A stretch of 64,000 nucleotides of DNA from Darksidea phi (Eukaryota; Ascomycota; Dothideomycetes; Pleosporales; Lentitheciaceae), in contig JASJFT010000145.1 in assembly GCA_030770425.1 (NCBI GenBank), positions 1-64,000 on the forward strand, read 5' to 3'. Shown piece by piece: positions 21,320 to 31,796 of this stretch; the first letter of the stretch is position 1, and each line of letters begins with the position of its first letter. Both the position numbers and the translations under genes were made by a program. Below the pieces are notes generated by a model, which saw only the letters and a list, made by a program, of their open reading frames with translations, was not told the DNA's origin and did no database searches.

Positions 21320-22055
21320 ATGTCAGCCATGATAACCGTCCTAAAGCGGCTCAGCTCGCCTCCTCCCCAAACTCTACAGTCGCTGCAACCCACGTCATCT
21401 ACGGTCTCATACACAGTATCAACGCGCCCGGTCACGAGAACATTGCCTGCGATTCTGGCTTTCTATATTGGGATAGCTGTGCGAATTATAGTTGGAGTAT
21501 CTGCGCTAGTACTTCTGTGGACCAAATGGCGCGTTAGCGCGGCAAAGTCAACGATGTTGTTATCATGGATATTTGGGAGTGTCGAAGAGGAATCAGTCGT
21601 CGAATTCGTGGAGAGCTCGCCGTGGAGATATTTAGCTCCTAGCTCTCTGTTGGTTCTTTGGCTTGTATTGCAAAGGGGCTATAAAGGTACCTCGCAGTCC
21701 ACATCCTCTTGTACAGGTCCCTGATTCCGGCACAGAAGAATCCCTCACTGTCCTCCGCGGCCTCGGTCTTCAGACCTGCACAACATCCTCCTTATACCTA
21801 CGTACCCCAAATACGCGGTTCATACCGACTACAAGCATCCAGGATATCTTCATACACGAGGCGTTCAAGGGGTTTGAGGTGCGATTCTACCTGGCGGTTG
21901 TGGTGAAGGGGGAGGAGGACGTTGTGGTGGTGTTTCCACGTCTACGGCCACGGCGGGCTATATTGGAGGAGGTATGGAGGGGTACGAGGGCATGTCTGTA
22001 TGGTGGGAAGCGGAGAAGCAAGAATGATGAGGAGAAGGACAAAGTAGATTCATGA
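21320..22055 (+). CDS. gpi15: GPI-GlcNAc transferase subunit PIG-H / Gpi15
   Basis: Two exons, 21320-21686 and 21736-22055, give 228 residues. The 49-bp intron starts GTACCT and ends CACAG. The more obvious CAG at 21714-21716 would give an immediate stop, whereas the acceptor at 21735 restores the conserved junction YKEESLTVLRGLGLQT. PIG-H belongs to the ER-membrane complex that adds GlcNAc to phosphatidylinositol, the first step of GPI-anchor synthesis. Two N-terminal hydrophobic hairpin segments are present (around LPAILAFYIGIAVRIIVG and LAPSSLLVLWLVLQ). The PIG-H domain follows, with FIPTTSIQDIFIHEAF and YLAVVVKGEE. The C-terminus is a basic/acidic tail. Head-to-head with hub1. Confidence 0.9.
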
Positions 22056-22313
22056 GAAAAGACACATCTTCGTGCGGCCAATTCTTTGTCATGTGAGCCA
22101 CCAACAAACTGGTACCTCCTACCAATCTGTAACAATCTCTCCGCACGTCTGATTCATCTTATAAGCAACACATTCTAAATTATCGTAATGTAACCATACC
22201 TTCGCGGTTCATACCCATGCCCATCATGTATTCCCGCAGCGCGATGCTGAACACGGAGAAGGGTGGTCTCGATTAGTGTCCCAGCGCATAGGTCTCTCAT
22301 GTGCCAGGAACGT

Positions 22314-22854
22314 TCAATATCGGTACCTAGTCGAGTAATCTTTCGGACTAACCACCAAACCACGACCCTTCTTCGCACCACGATAAATCGTCTCGATGAT
22401 ATCGATGAGCTCTTGCTTATCCTCCAGCACCCAATTTAATTTGTTATTGTTACCAGTGCCGAAATCAATCATCATGTGCTACAAAGAGTTTAGCTTACGA
22501 ATTTGGTGGCAGGTGCGGGTGCGTAGACATACCTTGTTGCGGAAGAAGAACATGACCGTGCACGCATCGTACAGCTCGTACATGGCTTTAAAGTCGGGTA
22601 CCTCGTCGAGATCGCAGAGGTAGATGGCCTGTACGGTCGTTAGAACCCCGTTCTTTGGTTTCGTATAAGTTAAAGTAACGTACAGCAAAGTTCTTGACTT
22701 TGTCGGCGACTTTGTAGAGTACTTCGTCCTGTCTCATACAATCGGGATCATGGTCGCGACCGAAGCGGATGACGACTAAGCGATCTTCCTCGCTGAGGAT
22801 GGCTTGGTCGACGTGCCATCCCGTTCGCAAATGTGGAAGTACAACGGAACCCAT
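22314..22854 (-). CDS. dib1: U5 snRNP protein Dib1 (thioredoxin-like 4A)
   Basis: Three exons on the minus strand (22684-22854, 22533-22628, 22314-22478) with 55 and 54 bp introns give 143 residues, the invariant size of this family. Dib1/TXNL4A has a thioredoxin fold without redox activity. It sits near the 5' splice site in the U4/U6.U5 tri-snRNP and must leave before activation. Diagnostic stretches are LPHLRTGWHVDQAILSEE, VVIRFGRDHDPDCM, CTVMFFFRNKHMMIDFGTGN and the C-terminus VVSPKDYSTRYRY. Only 1.4 kb separates it from hub1, another splicing gene, with gpi15 between them. The assignment is very secure. Confidence 0.97.
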
Positions 22855-23626
22855 TCTGATGTGCGGCGGGTGTTGGTATGCAGTAGCGGGGCTTCTCCAC
22901 TAGAGCGTGGCAGAGCTCCGATCGTTGGGATAAAGTGTGGAGAGACGCGCGGTGTTCTTCACAAGGCTGTGTATGCTCGATGAAGCGTTGGCTAGGAGTA
23001 GACTGGAGGCAGCAATACCCCGTGATTTGGGTTGTGATCTCACATGCGCAGCGAAAGATTCGCCCCGCGCCAAGCTCATCATAGACTAGCGGTAATCTCA
23101 ACCTAGCCTCATCAACTGGTCCTTGAAGCTTCGATGTCTAGATGCCAACTAACCAACCTCCTATACATCCGCGCCATCTCGATATGTATCATCAGTATAA
23201 ATGACGGTTAGCTGAGACCTAATACTGCGGAAGCTACGCACTTCCTAGGTCACAATGGGAGACAACAATTCAAGACTCCAGAGGCGGAGTTTTTCGACTA
23301 AGTCTATCTAAACCAACCGAGACATATATTTTCTCATTGAACGCATGTAATGAGAGGAAGAGAAGAGTGGCGCCGCTGCAAAGCCTGTCTCCCAAACATC
23401 CATCCCCTCCATTCAGTCCTTGGAAGAGGCCTCCACTAAACATCTTCACCATCTCCTTGACCTGGAAGCAAACTAGGCGGTGACGTCGTATCAGGATTCC
23501 GGTTTAGTCCATTTCTCGGTGTCTTTCATGGGAACGATAGCTTTTGTCAGCAGCATTAATCCCACTAAACTGCTCGCTTGTCTACCAAGAGCTGAGAGGA
23601 GCGCGGAGAGGGGGGCAAGACCTGCG
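22855..23626. other. Intergenic, no gene seen
   Basis: About 770 bp upstream of dib1, presumably including its promoter and the 3' end of the unresolved locus that follows. Open frames here overlap on both strands and none has recognisable content. Confidence 0.45.
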
Positions 23627-24536
23627 TCAACTAATGGAGTTGCTGTAAGAGCTTCGGTTCCTCTCGGCGTCATAAGCAGGATATTCGAAGGGCTAATGTT
23701 CATAAAATGTAAAATAAAGAGCGCAGGAAGAAGGTTGTGCGTAGAAGGAAGTATAAATCTTCGGCGGAAAATGAAATGAAGGAACCTGCGGTACTTTGAA
23801 AATAGTGAGAATTGCGTCGAAAAACTGCGTCGGGTCGCCCTTAGATGACCTTTTACGCTCTAAATCATTGCGATGTCCTACCAACCATATCTTGTGACCC
23901 CTTTCTTCGTCGTATGCGCCATCGAAACCGAGCTCACGAGAATCGGTAATGAAGGTGGTCTGAAACGCCTTCAAATTCACTCCACTGAAGCGAAGTGCCC
24001 CCGTCCGATAGAAGTGGCCCGGGGATTCTGCGGCGCCTTTAGTGAGGACGTGGGGTATTTCCAGGGTCCAATCTGATCCAAGTCTAACCTTACGAAGGTA
24101 GGCACCTCCAACATGACCCCAGATCGGTATCGAAGTTTGTGCAAGGCCGGAGGCTCCGCTGAATTCGGAGTGTGTTTGTGAGCTAATGGGTTAGTCCTGA
24201 CCATCCTTGACTGGAACACTTGGTAGCCGTCTAGCCTCGTCAAGCTTCTCCAAACGGAGCTCGTATTCCTTCAACTGCTCCGTCCAGGTACGTGATCCAG
24301 TCATGCTCAGTAGTTTCTGTGACCATTCTCCCCTAAGTCCAAAAGCGATCTGCTTCCCTTCGTGGCTTACTATCTGGTAATCCCGCATGGCGGCGAATCT
24401 ATCTGGTAACTCGATTATCCCGTCTACTATTGACAATGGAGTGGGCAGTCTCGACATCGTATATCGCTACAATTTCCGGTAATTAGCTTTTGATGGAACG
24501 ATAGTGATGTACCTGCCGGAACATGGTTTTTGCCAT
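23627..24536 (-). CDS. Unresolved locus: two coding-like blocks in one frame split by a TAA
   Basis: A possible start exon (24513-24536, MAKTMFRQ) has a GTACAT donor and joins in phase to 24466. A clean coding-like block runs from there to a TAA at 24191-24193; it includes MSRLPTPLSIVDG and WTEQLKEYELRLEKLDEARR. The same frame continues past the TAA without another stop to 23795 (PIWGHVGGAYLRKVRLGSDW, ELGFDGAYDEERGHKIWLVG, PTQFFDAILTIFK). From there a GTACCG donor and a TTAG acceptor lead to a short last exon, 23627-23692. Either the first block is a complete 99-aa protein, or one gene of ~250 aa carries an in-frame stop (decay, read-through or base error), or an intron I could not define removes the TAA. 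No family recognised. Confidence 0.4.
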
Positions 24537-25229
24537 CGTTGCGGGGGGTTGTGGAAAACATGCGCATCCGCTATATACGATGCTTATATACAATCACACT
24601 GTCACCCATCTCCGTCACCTGTTATCAATGGCAATTGTGACCATTGTCGATGTGGAGATAGGCTGCTTGGAGGCAGCACATCGCGATGGTCCTAGGCTAA
24701 ACCAGGCAAGTACATGCGAACGCCGTCGCACTAGTCAGTTTCCGAACACCTGTGAGAAGGTGGCACTTAAATGTATGGTGGAAAATCCTCTTTGCTGCGC
24801 CCTCTCTTTTTTTATCCAAACATACGATAGCGAACCCTTGCTACGCGTTATCTAAGAAGCATAATTTTGAACCTTAAAAAACGTAGCGCAGTCCTATTGC
24901 GTACTTCTGTTTTCGGCAACTTGTAACAGACGTCTTTTTAAAGCGCCCCTCCTCCAGGCCCCAAATCCTCAGCCTAACAAATTAATACCTAAAAGAAAAC
25001 AAGCCAACTATGTTAGTGAGCTTAATGTTCGAATTCATGTACTCCATGTACTCTCTTCTGGTGCAGAACCGTATCATCACGCATACACACACGTTTAGCT
25101 TTAGTAACACATGAAGTGACCTTAACAATGCAAGTAATCACTAGATTGGTACGAGAGTAACGATTACTTTTCAACACCGACGTTAGAGTTACGTTCTGCC
25201 TAAAGAAGCAAGGAGTTATTGTCCACCGT
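24537..25229. other. Intergenic, no gene seen
   Basis: About 690 bp, fairly AT-rich around 24.8-25.1 kb, between the unresolved locus and the P450 relic. Nothing recognisable. Confidence 0.45.
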
Positions 25230-26953
25230 CTACCACACAACCGAAAGTTCCCTGATACCCACGTCCTTGGTTGGAAATGACCACTTGATCTGTTCGAAAG
25301 GCACCGCAAGCTTCAAGTTCAGTAGCTTCTGAAAAGCGTCGCTATTGCACAAACATTAGTCGGGTTGCTTTCAAGCCATCCCAAAATACGTACCAAATAC
25401 GACCTCTAATTCCCCCCTTGCTAAAGGCTCTGCCACACATCTAGCTCTGCTACACATCTATGCTGTCCCCACCCATACCACATTGCCTTGTAGCTGTCCT
25501 CTCCCCTTCCGCCATCCTGCTTGCTCACGAACCGCATAATATCGAAGGCCTCTGGGTTTGAAAACACGTTCTCATCACAACTAGCGGACTGTGTCGCCGC
25601 AATGATACCTCCACCCGCTTTGATAGCTTGGCCGGCGAATTCGATGTCCACTTTTGCTACACGATGTGTTGCCATGGCAGAGCCGGTATCTGAATGTAAA
25701 AAGCGAAGTCAGCCAAGCTTATCCAGAGGAGTGGCAGAACGTATGGTCTCGAACAAAAGCGACGCTGCCTTGCGAGCACGACGCGCTATATGATGTAAGA
25801 CCTAATTTGTACCCTAGAACTACATACGGTAACGGCATAGCTCTGAGACGAATGCCGGAGATAGAGAAGGGTCAGCCTTTAGCTTTTCAAGCTGGACAGG
25901 ATTTTGCAACAGAGTTGTTACGCCCTAGAAATGTCCATTTAGTTAAGGCAAATAGATAGGAGAGGTAATTATCACCAAATTGATCATGTTGACCATAGTG
26001 GCGTTACCCGCAACAAGCATCAGGAAAGCGATTTGAACGGCATCGGAGCGCTCAATGTGACCAGGCTTGAGTTGCTCGGTTACGAGTTTGCTGATGAGGT
26101 CGTCTTCAGCTTTTTGGCTGCGTTGGTCGATTAATTTGCCAATGTAATCGAGCAGTGTCCTGCATGGAAGGTTAGCAAAGGCTGGGTATAATGTACGGAA
26201 GACGGCGAGGGATTCGTACTTGTTCGCGTTCAAGGCTTCGGTAGCTGTCCCGCTGCCATTGTTCGGATCGCATTCTGTGGAGTGAGGAACTCGAGGTCCT
26301 CGAAAGGAACGCCTAAGATACCGTAGATGATCTGAGTGGCGTCAGATTTGTTTGACACTTTGTTTGAAAACAGTAACTCATATAAGAGGGTAGTGGTAGG
26401 GTAAACTTTTCTACAAGATCGATAGGCTGGTCGGAGCCTTCTTTGACTATCTTTTTAAGCAGTGTGCCGACCGTCTTTTGGATATGCGGTCGGAGCTTGG
26501 CAACGGTTTCATGTGTAAAGAGAGGCTCAACCATGCTTCTGAACGGACCGCAGCGAAGTGTTCTCACGAACTTCCAATTAAATGAATACCTTTTGTCGCA
26601 TATGATGCGGTGGATCCATGTCCACGAATGTCGACTTGTTCTTCGCTGCCTCCTTCTCACCTGCGCTCATCTTGGGAAAGCCCGAACGAGAACACTCCTA
26701 TAAAACTTTATTAACTCAAACATATGGCAACCTGAAACGAACCGAATACCGTTGACAGTCGATCATCAGTCAAAACACTAACGGCATCCTTGTGTTTCAC
26801 AACGAGCCACGGGCGACTGTCATCCCATAGCTTCACTCTTGATATTGGGTTCGTAGCTCGCAGCTCCGCATATGCAGTCGGTGGATCCCACGATTGTGGT
26901 CGTGCAAAGGGAAGCTCGGTGGTGACGCCATAAACGCGGAAGCGGAGTAACAC
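25230..26953 (-). pseudogene. Decayed CYP55 / P450nor-type nitric oxide reductase
   Basis: Reading the minus strand gives almost a complete CYP55-like protein in pieces: ELPFARPQSWDPP and ELRATNPISRVKLWDDS, then STFVDMDPPHHMRQ, MVEPLFTHETVAKLRPHIQK, QIAFLMLVAGNATMVNMI (the AGNAT I-helix of P450nor), WYGWGQHRCVAE (heme-Cys loop) and the C-terminal KLLNLKLAVPFEQIKW up to a TAG at 25230-25232. CYP55 enzymes reduce NO to N2O directly from NADH/NADPH in fungal denitrification. Several breaks are visible: an extra base in the A run at 26591-26594 (coding strand), a splice donor reading AT instead of GT at 26381, a missing base near 26262, a 17-bp tandem duplication at the heme loop (25427-25460), and a missing base near 25331-25336. 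No ATG starts the first exon. Several other introns still splice correctly, so decay is recent. Confidence 0.88.
25427..25460. repeat. 17-bp tandem duplication in the P450 heme loop
   Basis: GCTCTGCCACACATCTA at 25427-25443 is followed directly by GCTCTGCTACACATCTA at 25444-25460, one C/T difference. On the coding strand it falls right at the heme-ligand cysteine codon and shifts the frame. Removing one copy conceptually restores the family pattern after the cysteine (AEPLARGELEVVF). Confidence 0.9.
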
Positions 26954-28463
26954 CGTAAGAGGTTTGTAATAGTGCTAGTGCAGAAGTATAAACGAAGGGC
27001 AGAAAAATGCTTGAAGACAACCTTTGAATAGCCAAAGAAATGTATTCATAATATAACTTATATATGGGTTCCAAGTCCTTCACACAACTGGTAGCTGTAA
27101 GAATATAAAGCATCGTACGATTATGGTGCTTTGTCATGTTGACTGCGTTTTCGGTATGCGTAGCAGCATGCAGCTGGTGAGGCGCCGGATTTTCGTTCAA
27201 TTGTCCCATCTCCACGGTTTCCACGGAGACGATAGCGCCACCTCAGCGGGAAAAAGGACGTGCAGCAAGGCTGCGCCCGCTTTGGGTGTCTGTAGATGCG
27301 TGTTTGGGGTGGACACGAGCATGAGGTAAGAATGTCTCATGATGTGCTGTAGAGCTACTCTCGTTTACTGGGTTCGGATAGTTTTCGGTATCTGTCGTGA
27401 TTCCGAATGATGGCTTGTAAATGGTCGGTTTAGGAGCGTGTCGGAGGTACATATGCCGTCAGAGACAACGGCTGTGCGGAAGGTTATCTGGACTGCAGGT
27501 GATGTGCTGATTCATCCGACTAGCCACAGCACAGCTTATGATAATGCCAGCATCGTGACTCGTAACGCCACATTTCAATGTAGTGCACAAATACACATCG
27601 CATAGGAGGTGACGTCGCAGGTTGAAGAGGATGGAGGATGGAGGATGGAGGATGCGGATGGAGGATGGTATGCAACGCTCCGCTGATGAAGAAGTTTATG
27701 GGACGTTGAGCAGGCAGCAGGTCACGTTTCTGGCTGCTCTCGAGTCTGATAGACTACTGTCGCTACCGCTCAACATCATGGCACGCGCCACGCCCTCTCC
27801 ATGAGGCTCGGGCCGTTGCCCTCGCAGTCATGCCGTGACGTCTCAGGCAATCACAGGCAATGACTGTAACCAACAACCTTCTTGCGTCTCAAGGTATTCG
27901 GGACGAGATGCCTTTTTGTGTCACCTTTTTGGGTTATTCCGCGAGTTTGACGACGCGATGACTGCTACTCATTCGATACACATCGCATAGGGCGCTCTTT
28001 AGTGTGCAACTTCCCTTTGACCCCCCATACACCGGGTTGCTATTATTCTTTTGGAACCCACTTGATGAACACAATTTGCGCACGTCCGTAGCATGGCGCT
28101 AGTCCAGGTCAACTCCACCTACCTGACACATCAAGATAGCGCCCTTGAAAACCATCGGGATACGTAATCTAAACGGCAAAGTCTACGTTCTGGCTGTTCC
28201 GTCGACCGTTGCAGGACGGCGTGCAGTTCGGTCGAGGTATCTGCAAGAAAAACGTTTGCTTAGACGCTACAGGGTTCATTGGTAACAAAACTGCGCGTGA
28301 ATCTTATCCGGGCGAATAGACTGTGACGCGGCCATGGTTGAAGGAATGATGTGTTGATGCTCTGTGAGACATAACTTTGCTTGTTGATTAGACATATGAC
28401 ATTTAGGTTGAATGCAGAGAGTATATAACATAACAGGAAAGCGTGTGGGATGGTCCTGGGTGT
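26954..28463. other. Intergenic with minisatellite, no gene seen
   Basis: 1.5 kb between the P450 relic and dtd1. It should hold the lost 5' end of the P450 gene. It contains a short GGATGGA-type minisatellite (27627-27668). No recognisable coding sequence. Confidence 0.5.
27627..27668. repeat. GGATGGA-type minisatellite
   Basis: About six tandem copies of a 7-bp purine-rich unit (GAGGATG/GGATGGA), with one interrupted copy containing GATGCGGATG. Confidence 0.8.
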
Positions 28464-29272
28464 CTATTCGAGTAGCTCTGCTGGTATCTGAAACTCTTTC
28501 GTAATCTTAGTCATGTTGCCGACCAGATCATTTATATCTATGGTAGTCGAAGCAGAGCTGTTCTCAGTGTAGATGCCAGTGGGATCGAGAGAGGTTGGAT
28601 TGTCCATTTTCGGAGGGCAAGTATCGATAACAATAGTGACCTAGGTAGCATAGTTAGCGTGCTTTCAACAGGTGGCGGAAGGTGCATCCATAGAAGGCTG
28701 AGGTAGTACCTCATTTTCCAGACAGGTGTAGTCTAAACCTACCGGCCCGTCGTTGACTAGTGCTACATCCATCATGGCGGCAAAGATGCCGTCCTTGACC
28801 TTGTTCGGCTCGTAAAGCGCTTGGACTTTCTCGAAGAAGGATTTGTACATGGTCTTCGCGGCAAGGCCGCTCGCGGACTGATGAAAGCTAGGTTTGTTGC
28901 CTTTTTTCAGGGAGGCGAGGAGCGTAAATTGCGACACTACATAGACTCAGCAACCGCAGGTCATTCCATGAGCGGGGGCTGCGGACCACAGAGGACTTCC
29001 CCGCCAATCTCCGTGACGCCCTTCTTCCACTTGCCGACGGGCTCCTTGTCTTCGTCATCCCAAAGCTTCGCTTTCAATATCTTCGCCGCCATGGAAGCGG
29101 CGTCCTTATCGGTATCATCTTTCTCAACGGCGGCGAGGACGAGCAGGCCCTTGCCAATAGACGAAATGAGCTGGCCGTCGACGGTGACAGAGGCGGACTT
29201 GACTCTCTGCAGCACAGCTGTCTTCGGTTAGATGGTGTCTTGACAGGCTGATCGGGTGCGCTCACTCCTCAT
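28464..29272 (-). CDS. dtd1: D-aminoacyl-tRNA deacylase
   Basis: Four exons on the minus strand (29266-29272, 28987-29217, 28743-28936, 28464-28640) give 202 residues. The enzyme hydrolyses D-amino acids from mischarged tRNA. The first exon is only 7 nt (ATG AGG A) and joins to CTGTGCTG to give MRTVLQRVKSASVTVDG, the family N-terminus. Both conserved motifs that line the active site are present and each spans a splice junction: SQFTLLA with the preceding Cys-Val at 28987/28936, and NDGPVT at 28743/28640. The C-terminal ~45 residues after the catalytic fold are a polar extension. The introns are 48, 50 and 102 bp. Head-to-head with NOT3/5, 429 bp apart. The assignment is secure; the 7-nt exon is the least certain part. 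Confidence 0.93.
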
Positions 29273-29701
29273 GTTTATGGCGGCGTTGGGGGTGCTGACA
29301 GTGCGGAGTGTAGATTCGAGTTGCAATGCGTACACGTGACGAGCTCATCGGTCATGAGTGCCGTCTGTAGCCATCCTAGAGAGTTCAAGTATTAGATTGC
29401 AAGACGCGACATCAAGCGCGTGTCCGAAACTGGGTGCGAGACGTGACGCGGGGGAGCTGAGTGCACCCGCACACGTGCATGCTTTGACGAGCCAAGGATC
29501 GACCGCTAGCCCGCTTCCGGACACGCGCGAACAGTTACAGCAACTCCCTAGTATTCCATCAACCTCCAACAAACAACCACCGACTCTCCCGCCGCAGACA
29601 CATCACGCTCGCCTCGGAACGAGCCACCAGTGCCCCTCCGAGTCACTCGACCACCCCACTAGGTCCGCCGCCGCACCTCGCGCACGAGGCTCGCCGATAC
29701 C
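29273..29701. promoter_or_regulatory. Divergent promoter region dtd1 / not3
   Basis: 429 bp between diverging start codons. It includes two CACGTG hexamers (29333-29338 and 29472-29477), the first within GTCACGTG on the minus strand, a Cbf1-like context. I give these little weight because such hexamers are common by chance. Confidence 0.45.
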
Positions 29702-31796
29702 ATGGCAGCACGAAAGCTACAGCAAGAGATTGATAAATGTTTCAAGAAGGTCGGCGAGGGCGTCCAGACCTTCGAGAGCATACATGAGAAGATACAGCAG
29801 ACGACGAACATGTCACAGAAGGAGAAGCTGGAGGATTCGCTCAAGAAAGAGATCAAGAAGCTCCAGCGGTCGCGAGACCAGATCAAGACCTGGGCCACCA
29901 TGAGCGACATCAAGGACAAGAAGCCACTCCTCGACCAGCGGAAGCTGATAGAGACAGTACGCGCCCCTTCCCCATACCGTGACCGGATACTGACACTCGC
30001 AGCAAATGGAAAAGTTCAAGGCCGTCGAGAAGGAAATGAAGACGAAGGCATATTCAAAAGAGGGCCTGCAACTAGCGTCAAAGCTCGATCCAAAAGATAA
30101 GGAGAAGGCGGAGATGGTCGAGTTCCTGCAGCACATGAACGAGGAGCTGGACCGGCAGGTAGAGACAATAGAGGCTGAGGTGGAAGCGCTGCAGGTGAAC
30201 ATGAAGAAGGGCAAGAAGGGCAATGCGAACGCCGACCGGATAGCGGAGCTGGAAGACATATCAGAGCGGCATAAATGGCATATAAATAAACTGGAACTGC
30301 TGCAGCGAGCACTGCAAAACAGCAACGTTGAGACGGAGCAAGTCAAGGAGGCCGAGGAGGGTATTCGATACTACGTCGACTGCAACCAAGAGCCCGACTT
30401 TATGGAGGACGACACCATATATGACGACTTCAACCTGCAGGAAGAGGAGGCTATCTACGGCATAGGTGGGGAGATGGACCGCGTGTCCTCACAAGACACG
30501 CAGTCGATACAGGACGACGTCCCAGAGGTCGAAAGTCGGTCAGCGAGTCTGGGGGCGAAAGCAAAGTCGGCTGAAGCCACACAGACAGGTACACGCAGAC
30601 CGTCAACACAACTCAAATCACCTTTGCCCGCACTGGCAACCCTACATACACCGTTACCCGGTGTCTCGAACTCAGCAGCTAGTTCCATGAAGCCTGCACC
30701 GTTGCCCACACGGACTCCCGGCGAGCCATTAAAGTACGCCTCGGCGGCCGCGGCAGCAGCCGCAAGCGACAAAAATGGTGTCGGGATTGCTCCTTTGCCT
30801 CCACCACCTGGACCAGCTGCCGCACAGACAGGACTAGTTCCCACAGGCGCACGGACAAGCGCAACTACCTCTCCTGCAATATCCCATCCTCAGCCGGCAT
30901 CACAACCTCCAGCTGTGAGTACCGACACTGCGCAGCTTGGACAAACCACAAAGTCTCCGGCCACGGCGCCTATCGCTCCAGCCGCAGCCGCACCAGAGAA
31001 GGAGACATTATCACGCGCTACCTCAGCAGACGACGCCTCTGATGCAAATCGGTCAAGTAGGAAGGCATCGGCCCCCGAGCGCCTAGATGAAGAGGAGACA
31101 CAGTCAGCCACTCCGCCTCTAACCAACGGCGAGTCGCATGTCGAAGACGAAGAGGAGGAGTCTGTCTATCACCTGCCATCCAGCTTGCAGGATCTTCTAG
31201 ACTCGTTTGAAGCTACCAAAAACGAGATCACGGCCTCATCTAACAAACCGCCAGATGAGCGTATGCTTGCCGCATCCATGACCACGGCGCCCGATTCCGC
31301 AGATACGGAGGCCCCACGCCATTACCGTCCACAGAATCCATATCCCTACACACCCTCTCACTACCCGCAGGAACCGTTGGCCATCTTCGACGACCCACGG
31401 TTGTACTCCCGTATTGAGACAGATGCTTTGTTCTATGCTTTCTATTACCGTCAAGGCACGTATCAACAGTACCTTGCAGCAAAGGCTCTAAAGTCTCAGA
31501 GCTGGAGGTTCCACAAGCAGTACCAAACATGGTTTCAACGCCACGAAGAGCCAAAGGCCATAACCGAGGACTACGAGCAAGGAACCTATAGGTTCTTTGA
31601 TTATGAGAGCACGTGGTAAGCTCCCAGATCCTTCACCGAACATTCAGACCCCGGACCCAGTAACCCCGCCACATAAGCCCTAGACTACACCCTTCCGCCT
31701 CACTCCAGTGAGTGTATGTACTAACAGCATTTCAGGATGAACCGACGGAAAGCTGATTTCCGGTTTGCCTACAAGTTCTTGGAAGATGAACTATGA
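29702..31796 (+). CDS. not3: CCR4-NOT complex subunit NOT3/NOT5
   Basis: Exons 29702-29956, 30003-31615 and 31736-31796 give 642 residues. This is the NOT3/5 subunit of the CCR4-NOT deadenylase complex, which shortens poly(A) tails and senses ribosome state. The N-terminal domain (about 1-235) is the coiled-coil Not3 region: [54 protein letters not shown]. The middle is disordered and Ser/Pro/Ala-rich. The C-terminal NOT box (about 530-642) is present: [40 protein letters not shown], ending [17 protein letters not shown]. The last intron interrupts the codon for Trp in STW-MNRR. Start and junctions are well supported. Confidence 0.96.

Noticed and set aside
25421..25675. Apparent small ORF with a heme-binding motif
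   Set aside because: It is an exon fragment of the decayed P450, ended by the 17-bp duplication, not an independent gene.
29333..29477. Two CACGTG E-boxes in the dtd1/not3 promoter
   Set aside because: A given hexamer is expected about fifteen times in 64 kb by chance; the few seen here are not an enrichment.
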